A DNA stretch of 64,000 nucleotides from Rhizobium phaseoli (GTDB lineage: Bacteria > Pseudomonadota > Alphaproteobacteria > Rhizobiales > Rhizobiaceae), in assembly GCF_003985125.1 (NCBI RefSeq), contig NZ_ML133574.1, positions 1 to 64,000 of the forward strand. The letters run 5' to 3'. Position 1 is the first letter of the stretch. Every line of letters begins with the position of its first letter. Shown here piece after piece: positions 8,717-17,377 of this stretch. Both the position numbers and the translations under genes were made by a program. The notes beneath the pieces were generated by a model. It was not told where the DNA came from. It ran no database searches and saw only the letters and a list, made by a program, of their open reading frames with translations.

Positions 8717-9684
8717 CCAAAATGCGATGGAAGAAACTGGGCAAGATCTTTGATCCCACGCAGCATCATCTGCCCGCAGGCTGTGTCGAGTTTGCGCAGT
8801 CGCCCCAAGCGCTCGTTTTCGATGACTTTATACGAATCTACTTCTCAACGCGCGCAACTGACGTGAACGGCAAATATCTCAGCCATGTCGCTTTCGTCGA
8901 CATGGACAAGACTCTGGAGCGGGCCATTCGCGTTTCCGACAGGCCGGTTATTGAACTCGGCAAACTCGGTTGCTTTGACGAGCATGGCATCTTCCCGATG
9001 AATGTGATGCGACACGAAGGGAAGATCTACGGCTACACATGCGGCTGGAATCGAAGGGTTGCGGTCTCGGTCGATACGGCAATCGGGCTTGCCGTCAGTG
9101 ACGACGGCGGGATGTCGTTCAAGAGGATCGGCGATGGGCCGGTCCTGTCGGCCTCTCTGAAGGAGCCGTGCCTGGTCGGCGACGGCTTTGTGAAGTTCAT
9201 CGATGGCCTCTTTCACATGTGGTACATTTTCGGGACTGGGTGGAAAGAATACTCCCCGGGCGCGCCTCCGGATCGCACTTATAAAATTGGTCATGCGACC
9301 TCGCCAGACGGCATCAACTGGCAGAAGGAGGAAGGCAGGCAGATCATACCCGATCGGCTTGGGGCCGACGAGAGCCAAGCTCTGCCGACCGTCATCCGGA
9401 TCGATGATCGCTATCATATGTTCTTCTGCTATCGGCAATCGTCGGATTTTCGCACGAATAGGAAACGCGGCTATCAAATCGGCCATGCCTATTCGCACGA
9501 TCTGATCAACTGGTCACGCGATGACCTTGAATTGGGGATTGAAGGAACGGACGGCGACTGGGATTCCGACATGTTGTGCTATCCGCACGTCTTTGAGGCG
9601 GATGGGTCAATTTACCTCCTCTATAACGGAAACCAGTTTGGCCGGCATGGATTCGGCGCCGCAATATTGGAAGGCGCTGCATGA
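8713..9684 (+). CDS. Five-bladed beta-propeller carbohydrate-active protein, copy B
   Basis: This 323-residue paralogue of the preceding gene arose by apparent tandem duplication. It begins with WKKLGKIF and keeps FAQSPQ, LVFDDFIRIYFS, IGHATSPDGINWQ, DESQALPTVI, YHMFFCYRQSSDFR and WDSDMLCYPHVFE. The blocks shared with copy A cluster in the C-terminal half and probably line one active or binding site. It starts inside the previous stop codon and its own stop overlaps the next start (ATGA), so three genes are translationally coupled. It has no export signal. The reaction is unknown. Confidence 0.75.
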   Translation: MTKMRWKKLGKIFDPTQHHLPAGCVEFAQSPQALVFDDFIRIYFSTRATDVNGKYLSHVAFVDMDKTLERAIRVSDRPVIELGKLGCFDEHGIFPMNVMRHEGKIYGYTCGWNRRVAVSVDTAIGLAVSDDGGMSFKRIGDGPVLSASLKEPCLVGDGFVKFIDGLFHMWYIFGTGWKEYSPGAPPDRTYKIGHATSPDGINWQKEEGRQIIPDRLGADESQALPTVIRIDDRYHMFFCYRQSSDFRTNRKRGYQIGHAYSHDLINWSRDDLELGIEGTDGDWDSDMLCYPHVFEADGSIYLLYNGNQFGRHGFGAAILEGAA

Positions 9685-10124
9685 CGCCGGATTGGGGCCA
9701 CAACCTCGCTTCGGCAAGCGACATCGCCTACCACTTGAATGGATGCGGAACTGTTTTCACCGAGGGGCTTCGCGCACGCGTGGACATCGACGCTTATGCG
9801 CTGAAAATCCTGCTCAATGCCGAGCGCTTTGAGGCATGGTCTGACGGTAAGTTGATCGGGCTTCTGGCGATATATTGCAACAATCCCCAACAGACATCGG
9901 CATTCATTACGAATCTAAGTGTGTTGGAGGAATGGCGCTGCAGGGGAATAGCGGGAGCGTTGCTCGAACGGAGCATGGCTTTGGCCAGGCAGAAGAGGTT
10001 TGAAACGATACGCCTCGAGGTCGAGGCGAAAAACACGGCCGCCGTCGCTGTCTATCGCAGATATGGGTTCGTGGTGCTGGATGGCGAACAGTCAATGCTG
10101 ACAATGAAGCGAGATTTGGGGTAG
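9681..10124 (+). CDS. GNAT family N-acetyltransferase
   Basis: The 147-residue protein shows the GNAT core: LSVLEEWRCRGIAGALLERS is the acetyl-CoA pyrophosphate loop (R/QxxGxG/A), followed by IRLEVEAKNTAAVAVYRRYGF. It resembles RimI-type enzymes in layout. Coupled by a 4-base overlap to propeller copy B, it may acylate an amino sugar made by the VioA-like enzyme. This is inferred from context only; it could equally act on a protein or small molecule. Confidence 0.85.
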   Translation: MTPDWGHNLASASDIAYHLNGCGTVFTEGLRARVDIDAYALKILLNAERFEAWSDGKLIGLLAIYCNNPQQTSAFITNLSVLEEWRCRGIAGALLERSMALARQKRFETIRLEVEAKNTAAVAVYRRYGFVVLDGEQSMLTMKRDLG

Positions 10125-10127
10125 AAG

Positions 10128-10880
10128 ATGGCTGAGAAGAAGCGCGATTATAATAGCGAAATCAAGGATGCTAGTGATCATCGCTACGCATACAACTTCG
10201 ATTTTGACGTCATGCATCATTATATGCTGAAGTCTTTTATGCCCTTTTTCCGCCCGGGAAGCCTGCTTGAACTTGGAAGTTTCCGGGGCGATTTCACGAA
10301 AAGGATCGTTCCTTATTTCGACGATATCACCTGCGTAGAAGCCTCCGATGAGGCAATAGCCGTCGCGAGGAACGAACTGGGTGACGGCCTGACATTTATC
10401 AATGATGTGTTCGAAGAGGTGAAGCTCCCCAAGCGCTATGACAATGTCCTGCTGACACATGTTCTCGAGCATTTGGACGATCCCGTAGGCGTGCTGAAGC
10501 GCGTCAATGACGAATGGCTATCGGAAGGGGGCAGGCTCTTCCTGGTATGCCCGAATGCGAATGCGCCGTCCCGTCAGATCGCTGTTAAAATGGGTTTGAT
10601 AAGCCACAATTCCGCAATCACGAAGGCGGAAGCGGAACATGGTCACCGCATCACATATTCACTGGATACACTGGAGCGCGATGCAAGGTTGGCGGGATTG
10701 AACGTGGTGCATCGGTCCGGCGTTTTCTTCAAAGCCCTGGCAAATTTCCAGTGGGATCGCTTACTTCAGACGGACATCATTTCCAGCCAATATCTGGAGG
10801 GTTGCTATCAGCTGGGGCAAGTTTATCCCGATCTTTGCGCCAGCATCTTTCTCATGTGTGAAGCCGGCCGGGCGCAATAG
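10128..10880 (+). CDS. SAM-dependent class I methyltransferase
   Basis: The 250-residue protein has a class I methyltransferase core: LLELGSFRGDFTKRI is motif I, ITCVEASDEAIAVA motif II, and YDNVLLTHVLEHLDDPVGVL the post-I segment typical of Methyltransf_23 proteins. It starts 3 bases after the GNAT stop. The context suggests methylation of a sugar in the surface glycan. No substrate can be read from the sequence. Confidence 0.85.
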   Translation: MAEKKRDYNSEIKDASDHRYAYNFDFDVMHHYMLKSFMPFFRPGSLLELGSFRGDFTKRIVPYFDDITCVEASDEAIAVARNELGDGLTFINDVFEEVKLPKRYDNVLLTHVLEHLDDPVGVLKRVNDEWLSEGGRLFLVCPNANAPSRQIAVKMGLISHNSAITKAEAEHGHRITYSLDTLERDARLAGLNVVHRSGVFFKALANFQWDRLLQTDIISSQYLEGCYQLGQVYPDLCASIFLMCEAGRAQ

Positions 10881-10925
10881 GCTGCGCTTTACCCGAACGC
10901 AACTTCTGAATTCCAAGGATGTCCG

Positions 10926-11804
10926 ATGCCGCGCGTATCGATCTGTATTCCCGCATACAAGGCCGACTATTTCGAACTGTGCCTGCGAAGTGCGTTAGCT
11001 CAAAGCTTCACCGATGTCGAAATTCTGGTGTCGGATGATTGTCCGACCGATGAAATCCTGGCGATCTGCCGGAACTACGACGGGTTCGTCCAATACAGCC
11101 GCAATCCGAATCCCGGTCCCGAGAGCAATGTGCGCAGACTGGTGGAAATCGCGAGCGGCGAATACATCAAGTTCTTGTTCGATGACGACGTGCTACACCC
11201 TTTCTGCATACAGTTCCTGCTAGAGGCGCTGGAGTCGACAAAAGAAAAAAACACGCGCCTTTCGTTTTCTCCTCGTTATTTAATTGACGGAAAAAATCAT
11301 ACTACCGGGTTCATTAACCACTTCAACGCTTCCGGAGATGGCCTCAAGATCGTTTCTGGCGACGACTTCTTGCGGTTGACGGCTCTCAATCACGTCAATT
11401 TGGTTGGAGAGTACACAACGGCTTTATTTCGGAAGGAGGATGCATTCGATAGCAATGGTCGATTCCGATTGTATAAGATGGAAGGCGATCTTTTTCCTGG
11501 CCTGATTGATTTGTCAGCCTGGGTGGAACTCGCGCAGCTCGGCAACTTCGTCATCCATCCTACACCGCTTTCCTATTTCAGGCGCCATGAGAACGCCACG
11601 TCGAACCCCGAGGTCAACTGGAAATTCATTTATGCAATCACCTACTATGAGGACGTGCTGAATTTTGCGTTTGAAAGAGGCTATTTGCCGGCAAGCGACT
11701 TGCCTACCTCATATCGCAACCTGCTGAATGTCTACCGGTACTGGCAGAATTCGTTCCCTCAGCTTGGAGCGAGAATTGCGCAAATTGAGGAAGCACTGAT
11801 GTAA
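10926..11804 (+). CDS. Family 2 glycosyltransferase
   Basis: This GT-A fold protein of 292 residues starts PRVSICIPAYKADYFELCL, followed by LVSDDCPTDE and YIKFLFDDDVLHP, the latter carrying the DxD-type metal and nucleotide-sugar site. There are no membrane segments. AAGGA precedes the ATG. It is the last gene of the plus-strand sugar module and probably transfers the modified sugar to a lipid-linked intermediate. Donor and acceptor are unknown. Confidence 0.88.
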   Translation: MPRVSICIPAYKADYFELCLRSALAQSFTDVEILVSDDCPTDEILAICRNYDGFVQYSRNPNPGPESNVRRLVEIASGEYIKFLFDDDVLHPFCIQFLLEALESTKEKNTRLSFSPRYLIDGKNHTTGFINHFNASGDGLKIVSGDDFLRLTALNHVNLVGEYTTALFRKEDAFDSNGRFRLYKMEGDLFPGLIDLSAWVELAQLGNFVIHPTPLSYFRRHENATSNPEVNWKFIYAITYYEDVLNFAFERGYLPASDLPTSYRNLLNVYRYWQNSFPQLGARIAQIEEALM

Positions 11805-11905
11805 GGAAGGTGGCATGCCCTCGGGCATTCGTAACTCCGCATTCCAGGAGCATCGGGTTGGCGCGGTGGACGCTCTGCGCCACGCTGCCCGTTTGGCGAA
11901 ATTCC

Positions 11906-12421
11906 CTACCGCGAAAACTGAATGATCTCGCCACTATACTGCGCGCGCGCCGTCTCGCGGAAGCCGAGCTTGGCTGCGACCCTGAGCGACGCCGCGTTGT
12001 CGGGGCTGATGATGCAGCTCATTGCCTTTCCGGGAAAACGTACTTCCGCCCAGCCGATCAGGGCTGTCAGCGCCTCGGTGGCATAACCGCGGCCCTGGGC
12101 GGCCGGCATCAGCACCCAGCCGACCTCCATCGTTCCCTCGATTGACGGCTCCATTTCGCGGCGGGCCTCGAGAAAACCGGCTTCGCCGATAAACCGGCCG
12201 CTTGTTTTCTCGACGATCGCAAGAAAGCCGAAGCCCATATGATGCCACATGCCGGCAATGCGCAGCATACGGGCCCAGCTTTGCTCGCGCGTCGAGGGTG
12301 CGCCGCTGATGAAGCGGACGACGTCTTCGTTCGCCCACAACGCCGCATGCGCTTCGAAATCGTCGAGGTGGTGAGGGCGAAGCGTCAACCGCTCCGTTTC
12401 GAGCGTCGGAATATTGGTCAC
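11906..12421 (-). CDS. RimJ/RimL-type GNAT acetyltransferase
   Basis: The GTG start at 12421 gives VTNIPTLETERLTLRPHHLDDF, the classical N-terminus of the RimJ/RimL group. AAAGGACC lies just upstream. GWVLMPAAQGRGYATEALTAL is the acetyl-CoA loop, and IISPDNAASLRVAAKLGF follows. The product has about 171 residues. The frame is open 36 codons further upstream, but that would overlap the cupin gene. The gene lies 25 bases after the cupin stop and may be co-transcribed with it. Ribosomal or other protein targets are possible, and none is indicated. Confidence 0.85.
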   Translation of the reverse strand: MTNIPTLETERLTLRPHHLDDFEAHAALWANEDVVRFISGAPSTREQSWARMLRIAGMWHHMGFGFLAIVEKTSGRFIGEAGFLEARREMEPSIEGTMEVGWVLMPAAQGRGYATEALTALIGWAEVRFPGKAMSCIISPDNAASLRVAAKLGFRETARAQYSGEIIQFSR

Positions 12422-12446
12422 ATCAGGTCCTTTAGAAGCTGCGCCG

Positions 12447-12950
12447 TCAGGCGCCGGGTTCGCCGTCCCAGTAATCGAGCGGATTTTCCGCGCGTCCCAT
12501 ATGGCGGAATCGCCCGGGCCTTGCGCCATCTCTCTTGGTTTTGGCGAGAAACTTGCCGGAATCGGGATATTCGACGATCTCGGTTTTGGCCATCGTCGAA
12601 ATGCCGTGATAGACGAGGGGCGCCATGCCGGTATTGATGATCTGGTGCGCCGTTTCAGGCCCGCCGGCCGGCGCGCCGAGCACGTCGCCGGCCTTGATCG
12701 CGTGGCGCTCGTCGCCGAAACGGTATTCGCCGGTGCCCGCGATCACGTAGAAAAGCTCGTCTTCGACATGGTGATTGTGGAAGGGGCAGCTCGATTTGCC
12801 CGACGGCACTTCGTTATAGCTGATGCCGAGGCCGGCCAGACCAAGACGTGCGCCGAACGAGGCGTCGGCGCCTTCGTAGAATTCACCCTGTTTCCAGTGA
12901 TCGAGCGCGAGATCGGCGATATTGATCACCGCTTTCGGTTCCGTGGCCAT
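12447..12950 (-). CDS. Cupin-domain protein
   Basis: This 167-residue single-domain cupin has the metal-binding motif HNHHVEDELFYVIAGTGEYRFG (motif 1, H-x-H-x-E) and GDVLGAPAGGPETAHQIIN (motif 2). CAGGAGGACAGC precedes the ATG. It could be an isomerase, dioxygenase or sensor; nothing more specific can be said. A GNAT gene follows. Confidence 0.8.
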   Translation of the reverse strand: MATEPKAVINIADLALDHWKQGEFYEGADASFGARLGLAGLGISYNEVPSGKSSCPFHNHHVEDELFYVIAGTGEYRFGDERHAIKAGDVLGAPAGGPETAHQIINTGMAPLVYHGISTMAKTEIVEYPDSGKFLAKTKRDGARPGRFRHMGRAENPLDYWDGEPGA

Positions 12951-13127
12951 GCTGTCCTCCTGTTGCAGGAGGAGAAATTATCATCTCGTCGGAAAATTCA
13001 ATGCCCATCTGCGCTGATCCGGAAAATGCCCCGGCATGGGCGGAGAGGAGACCGCCGCCCATGCTTCGAGCGCCGCGCTTCGGATGGACGCGCCGGGACG
13101 CTCTGTCGTCGGCAATGCGCGGGAAGC

Positions 13128-13487
13128 TCAGCGGACGTAGAAGGTCAGGCTTCCGTCGGCCGCCTGTTCGGCATTGACGATGTTGCGGACATCGACGCCT
13201 TCATTGTTGAGCCGATGGGCAAGCGACCTGTTGGCGTCGATCGAGGCTTGGATGCCGCGAATGGCCTGGCTGGAGCGTTCCGGCGCCGAGCGCGGACCCG
13301 TCGTCTCGTCGTCGAGATTGCGCCAGTTATGGACCTGCTCGACGTTGAAATCATTGCCCTGGAAGGTCCTGAGCGTTTGCTCGATGCCCTGGGCGGTGTT
13401 CATTCCAAGGCTTTCGGCCCGGCCGGCGCCGGCAAATGCAAGCGAGGAGAGGGCGGCGGCGGCAGTGAGTGTGACAACGCGGTTCAT
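13128..13487 (-). CDS. Small secreted hypothetical protein
   Basis: The 119-residue product starts with a signal peptide (MNRVVTLTAAAALSSLAFAG, cleavage near GRAES). The mature part is polar, without cysteines or recognisable motifs, and ends NAEQAADGSLTFYVR. It is probably periplasmic. I do not recognise the family. The neighbours, a cupin gene and ribH, give no hint. Confidence 0.7.
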   Translation of the reverse strand: MNRVVTLTAAAALSSLAFAGAGRAESLGMNTAQGIEQTLRTFQGNDFNVEQVHNWRNLDDETTGPRSAPERSSQAIRGIQASIDANRSLAHRLNNEGVDVRNIVNAEQAADGSLTFYVR

Positions 13488-13821
13488 GATTGTATCCTTT
13501 CATCTGCTATGACGGTCGGCTGTCGTTGCAGGGGATCGTCTGCGTCACAACATGGAATTGGCGTTGTCATCTTCGCGATTCAATGGGCTAAGCAACTGAA
13601 AATCCATTAAAAATTCTTCATGAAAATTGCCTTCGAATTGCCGTTTTCCAAGCGGCCGGAGACGCTGGATCGAAAGGCTTGCTCGGCTGTGCAGCTATCC
13701 CTTTGCCGATATTTCGTCTTTGGCGTTGCGGCATCAGGCGAAAGTGCTTGCCATTCTGATGAAGGCATGTTTTGACCGCGGCCTGCCGAGTGGAAAACGC
13801 CCCGCAAACCGAAGGTGAACC
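13488..13821. other. Intergenic region upstream of ribH
   Basis: These 334 bases lie between a minus-strand secreted protein and ribH. Short open frames here have no credible start site. I looked for an FMN riboswitch and did not see its conserved core. It should contain promoters for both flanking genes, but none is clear. Confidence 0.4.
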
Positions 13822-14277
13822 ATGCCGAGAGAGACCGCTCCCCATATTTTGATCGTTGAGGCCCGCTTCTACGACGACATGGCCGATGCCCTGCTCGAAG
13901 GCGCGACCTTCGCTTTGCAGGAGGCCGGCGCCACCTTTGAGGTCGTCACCGTTCCCGGCGCGCTGGAAATTCCGGCAGCGATTGCCATGTCGCTCGATGG
14001 AGACGACAATGGCGGCACGCATTATGACGGCTATGTCGCCCTAGGCATGGTTATCCGCGGCGAGACCTATCACTTCGATATCGTATCGAACGAATCCTCG
14101 CGCGCATTGATGGATCTCGCGGTCAGCGAGTCCCTTGCCATCGGCAACGGCATCCTGACCGTGGAAAATGACGAACAGGCCTGGGCGCGCGCGCGCCGCT
14201 CGGACAAGGACAAAGGCGGATTTGCCGCTCGCGCAGCTCTGACGATGATCGAGTTGAAGCAGAAACTGGGTGCATGA
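13822..14277 (+). CDS. ribH: 6,7-dimethyl-8-ribityllumazine synthase
   Basis: This is the penultimate enzyme of riboflavin synthesis. The 151-residue protein has the lumazine-synthase landmarks: VPGALEIPAAIA, GMVIRGETYHFDIVSNESS with the active-site histidine, and a C-terminal GGFAARAALTMIELK with the phosphate-binding arginine region. It lies 3 bases before nusB, the arrangement found for the housekeeping lumazine synthase of many alphaproteobacteria, so this is probably the RibH1-type rather than the second paralogue some rhizobia carry. Confidence 0.95.
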   Translation: MPRETAPHILIVEARFYDDMADALLEGATFALQEAGATFEVVTVPGALEIPAAIAMSLDGDDNGGTHYDGYVALGMVIRGETYHFDIVSNESSRALMDLAVSESLAIGNGILTVENDEQAWARARRSDKDKGGFAARAALTMIELKQKLGA

Positions 14278-14280
14278 AGA

Positions 14281-14763
14281 ATGAGTGACGAGAAGACGGA
14301 ACGGCCGGTCAAGACTGCGAACCAGCGGGGCGCTGCCCGCCTTGCTGCCGTTCAGGCGCTTTATCAGATGGATGTCGGCGGCACGGGCGTTCTGGAAATC
14401 GTCGCTGAATATGAGGCGCACCGCCTCGGCCAGGAAATCGACGGCGCGACCTATCTGAAGGCCGATGCCGGCTGGTTCCGCTCCATCGTCTCCGGCGTGG
14501 TGCGCGATCAGGTTCGCCTCGATCCGCTGATCGCTGCAGCGCTGCAGGATGATTGGGCTCTGTCACGGCTCGACAGCACCGTCCGCGCCATCCTGCGCGC
14601 CGGCGTCTTCGAACTCCTTGACCGCAAGGATGTTCCGGTGGCGGTCATCGTCACCGAATATGTCGAAATCGCGCAGGCGTTTTTCGATGACGACGAGCCG
14701 AAGCTCGTCAATGCCGTGCTCGATCGCATCGCCAAGCAGGTTCGCGGCGAGGCGAAGAAGTAA
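14281..14763 (+). CDS. nusB: Transcription antitermination factor NusB
   Basis: NusB binds boxA RNA with NusE (S10) in rRNA antitermination. The 160-residue protein shows RGAARLAAVQALYQMDV near the N-terminus and LDSTVRAILRAGVFELL, then VIVTEYVEIAQAFFDDDEPKLVNAVLD, all typical. It is translationally close to ribH (3-base gap). Confidence 0.96.
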   Translation: MSDEKTERPVKTANQRGAARLAAVQALYQMDVGGTGVLEIVAEYEAHRLGQEIDGATYLKADAGWFRSIVSGVVRDQVRLDPLIAAALQDDWALSRLDSTVRAILRAGVFELLDRKDVPVAVIVTEYVEIAQAFFDDDEPKLVNAVLDRIAKQVRGEAKK

Positions 14764-14917
14764 CCTCTTAGCCGCCAAACGATCTTCCCGTTTCTTTCTT
14801 CATGCCGCAATGGTTTTCGCCCGTTGCGGTCTTGACGCCACGTGATCGACCACGCAATCTCCGGACCGCTTAGCTGTGGCATTTCTGTGGAGAGGAAGGC
14901 GAGTCGGCGGCGTATCT

Positions 14918-14941
14918 GCCGGAGGAGGAGTAAACTCCGGC
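14918..14941 (+). promoter_or_regulatory. Hairpin in the hppA leader
   Basis: Perfect 7-base arms GCCGGAG (14918-14924) and CTCCGGC (14935-14941) enclose a 10-base loop that is itself purine-rich (GAGGAGTAAA). It ends five bases before the hppA Shine-Dalgarno sequence GGGAGGAAAG. It could influence translation initiation or mRNA stability; no function is proven. Confidence 0.45.
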
Positions 14942-14961
14942 CTATGGGAGGAAAGAGCGAA

Positions 14962-17100
14962 ATGACCATTCTTTTATGCGTAATTGCATGCGGTCTGCTC
15001 TCGGTGGTGTATGCCGCCTGGGCAACCCGGTCGGTGCTTGCCGCCGATCAGGGCAATAGCCGGATGCAGGAGATCGCGGGCTATATCCGCGAAGGCGCCC
15101 AGGCCTATCTGACGCGCCAGTATCGCACCATTGCCCTCGTCGGCGTCGTTGTGTTCATCGCAGCCTGGCTGCTTCTTTCCGCTGCGGCCGCCATCGGTTT
15201 CCTGATCGGCGCCGTCCTGTCCGGCGCTGCCGGTTTCATCGGCATGCACGTCTCCGTCCGCGCCAACGTGCGCACCGCGCAAGCCGCGTCCGCCAGCCTC
15301 TCCGCAGGCCTCGACATCGCCTTCAAGTCGGGTGCGATCACCGGCATGCTGGTGGCGGGCCTCGCGCTGCTCGGCGTCTCCATCTACTATACGATTTTGA
15401 CCGTCGGGCTCGGCCATGAAAGCGGCTCGCGCGAAGTCATCGATGCGCTGGTGGCGCTCGGCTTCGGCGCTTCGCTGATTTCGATCTTCGCCCGTCTCGG
15501 CGGCGGCATCTTCACCAAGGGCGCCGATGTCGGCGGCGACCTCGTCGGCAAGGTGGAAGCCGGAATTCCCGAGGACGATCCGCGCAACCCGGCGACGATT
15601 GCCGATAACGTCGGCGACAATGTCGGCGACTGCGCCGGTATGGCCGCCGACCTCTTCGAGACCTATGCGGTCTCCGTCGTCGCCACCATGGTTCTCGCGG
15701 CGATCTTCTTTGCCGGCGCGCCGATCCTCCAGTCGGCGATGATCTATCCGCTGGCGATCTGCGGCGCCTGCATCATCACCTCGATCATCGGCACCTTCTT
15801 CGTCAAGCTCGGCTCGAACGGCTCGATCATGGGCGCTCTCTACAAGGGCCTCATCGTCACCGGGCTGCTGTCGATCGTCGGCCTCGGCGCCGCCACCTCG
15901 TTGACGGTCGGCTGGGGCTCGCTCGGCACCGTCGCAGGCGCCGACGTGACGGGCACCAACCTGTTCGTCTGCGGCCTCGTCGGCCTCGTCGTCACCGCGC
16001 TGATCGTCGTCATCACCGAATATTACACCGGCACCGGCAAGCGTCCGGTCGTTTCGATCGCCCAGTCCTCGGTGACCGGTCACGGCACCAATGTCATCCA
16101 GGGTCTGGCGGTCTCGCTGGAATCGACCGCGCTGCCGGCGATCGTGATCGTCGGCGGCATTCTCGCCACCTATCAGCTCGGCGGCCTTTTCGGCACCGGC
16201 ATTGCGGTCACCGCCATGCTCGGCCTTGCCGGCATGATCGTTGCGCTCGATGCCTTCGGCCCGGTTACCGACAATGCCGGCGGAATCGCCGAAATGTCGC
16301 ATCTGCCGTCCGAGGTGCGCAAGTCGACGGATGCGCTCGATGCCGTCGGCAACACCACCAAGGCGGTGACCAAAGGCTACGCGATCGGTTCGGCCGGCCT
16401 CGGCGCGCTGGTGCTCTTTGCCGCCTATGCCAACGATCTGAGGTATTTCGCCGCCCACGGCGACCAGTATCCCTACTTCGCCAATATCGGCGAAATCTCC
16501 TTCGAACTGTCGAACCCCTATGTCGTCGCCGGTCTGCTGTTCGGCGGCCTGATTCCCTATCTCTTCGGCGGCATCGCCATGACCGCCGTCGGCCGCGCCG
16601 CCGGCTCGATTGTCGAAGAAGTGCGCCGACAGTTCAAGATGAAGCCGGGGATCATGCAGGGCACGGAAAAGCCGGATTACGGCAAGGCCGTCGACCTTCT
16701 GACCAAAGCGGCGATCCGTGAGATGATCGTGCCGTCGCTGCTGCCGGTGCTGGCGCCCGTCGTTGTCTACTTCGGCGTGCTTCTGATCTCCGGCTCAAAG
16801 GCCTCGGCCTTTGCCGCGCTTGGCGCATCGCTGCTCGGCGTCATCATCAACGGCCTCTTCGTCGCCATCTCGATGACCTCTGGCGGCGGCGCCTGGGACA
16901 ATGCCAAGAAAAGCTTCGAGGACGGTTTCGTCGACAAGGACGGCGTGCGTCACATGAAGGGTTCGGATGCACACAAGGCCTCCGTTACCGGCGATACCGT
17001 CGGCGACCCCTACAAGGACACAGCCGGCCCCGCCGTCAACCCGGCGATCAAGATCACCAATATCGTGGCACTTCTGCTGTTGGCCGTTCTCGCCGGTTGA
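14962..17100 (+). CDS. hppA: Membrane proton-pumping pyrophosphatase, K+-independent type
   Basis: This integral membrane enzyme couples PPi hydrolysis to H+ export. It has about 712 residues and many membrane segments. The cytoplasmic substrate site is seen in KGADVGGDLVGKVEAGIPED and DNVGDNVGDCAGMAADLFE. The GNTTKA motif has lysine (about residue 467) where K+-dependent pumps have alanine, which by known family rules marks the K+-independent class. The ATG at 14962 has GGGAGGAAAG upstream; an earlier ATG at 14944 lacks a good site. A strong terminator follows at 17331-17360. Confidence 0.96.
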   Translation: MTILLCVIACGLLSVVYAAWATRSVLAADQGNSRMQEIAGYIREGAQAYLTRQYRTIALVGVVVFIAAWLLLSAAAAIGFLIGAVLSGAAGFIGMHVSVRANVRTAQAASASLSAGLDIAFKSGAITGMLVAGLALLGVSIYYTILTVGLGHESGSREVIDALVALGFGASLISIFARLGGGIFTKGADVGGDLVGKVEAGIPEDDPRNPATIADNVGDNVGDCAGMAADLFETYAVSVVATMVLAAIFFAGAPILQSAMIYPLAICGACIITSIIGTFFVKLGSNGSIMGALYKGLIVTGLLSIVGLGAATSLTVGWGSLGTVAGADVTGTNLFVCGLVGLVVTALIVVITEYYTGTGKRPVVSIAQSSVTGHGTNVIQGLAVSLESTALPAIVIVGGILATYQLGGLFGTGIAVTAMLGLAGMIVALDAFGPVTDNAGGIAEMSHLPSEVRKSTDALDAVGNTTKAVTKGYAIGSAGLGALVLFAAYANDLRYFAAHGDQYPYFANIGEISFELSNPYVVAGLLFGGLIPYLFGGIAMTAVGRAAGSIVEEVRRQFKMKPGIMQGTEKPDYGKAVDLLTKAAIREMIVPSLLPVLAPVVVYFGVLLISGSKASAFAALGASLLGVIINGLFVAISMTSGGGAWDNAKKSFEDGFVDKDGVRHMKGSDAHKASVTGDTVGDPYKDTAGPAVNPAIKITNIVALLLLAVLAG

Positions 17101-17136
17101 TACCGCAATTCGCCACGGTGCCAACCGTCGTGGCTG

Positions 17137-17272
17137 CCTCACCCTAACCCTCTCCCCGTAAACGGGGCGAGGGGACTTGCCCTGCGAGAGGCATGCGGGG
17201 GACGGAGAGATCGCGGCATATCCCCTTCTCCCCGTTTACGGGGAGAAGGTGGCGGCAGCCGGATGAGGGGCG
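17137..17272. repeat. Intergenic palindromic repeat, copy 2
   Basis: It has the same block order as the element at 104-238: CCTCACCCTAACCCTCTCCCC, a GTAAAC-centred hairpin, GGCGAGGGGAC, TGCCCTGCGAGAGG, GGGGGACGGAGAG and a terminal GGATGAGGGG. The inner right palindrome, from CCTTCTCCCC to GGGGAGAAGG around TTTA, is perfect here. It lies between hppA and the terminator. Confidence 0.75.
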
Positions 17273-17330
17273 GGCGTCCAATCCCCTGGACGGAAGATGA
17301 CGCCGATTAAAACCAAGGTTTGTCAGCAAA

Positions 17331-17360
17331 AAACCCGCCGGAGCGATCCGGCGGGTTTTT
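17331..17360. terminator. Strong bidirectional rho-independent terminator
   Basis: A 9-bp perfect stem, CCCGCCGGA with TCCGGCGGG, has a GCGA tetraloop and is flanked by A-run and TTTTT. It lies between the convergent genes hppA (+) and bamE (-) and can serve both. Confidence 0.92.
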
Positions 17361-17377
17361 GATGGAAATCTATCCGA

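Noticed and set aside
11815..11828. Hairpin ATGCCCTCGGGCAT after the GT2 gene as a terminator
   Set aside because: The stem is short with a tiny loop and no T-run follows on either strand.
13488..13821. Possible FMN riboswitch before ribH
   Set aside because: The conserved RFN core sequence is not present.
14974..16458. A 494-residue open frame on the minus strand
   Set aside because: It lies wholly inside hppA, is extremely rich in Asp, Gly and Arg, and has no family motif.
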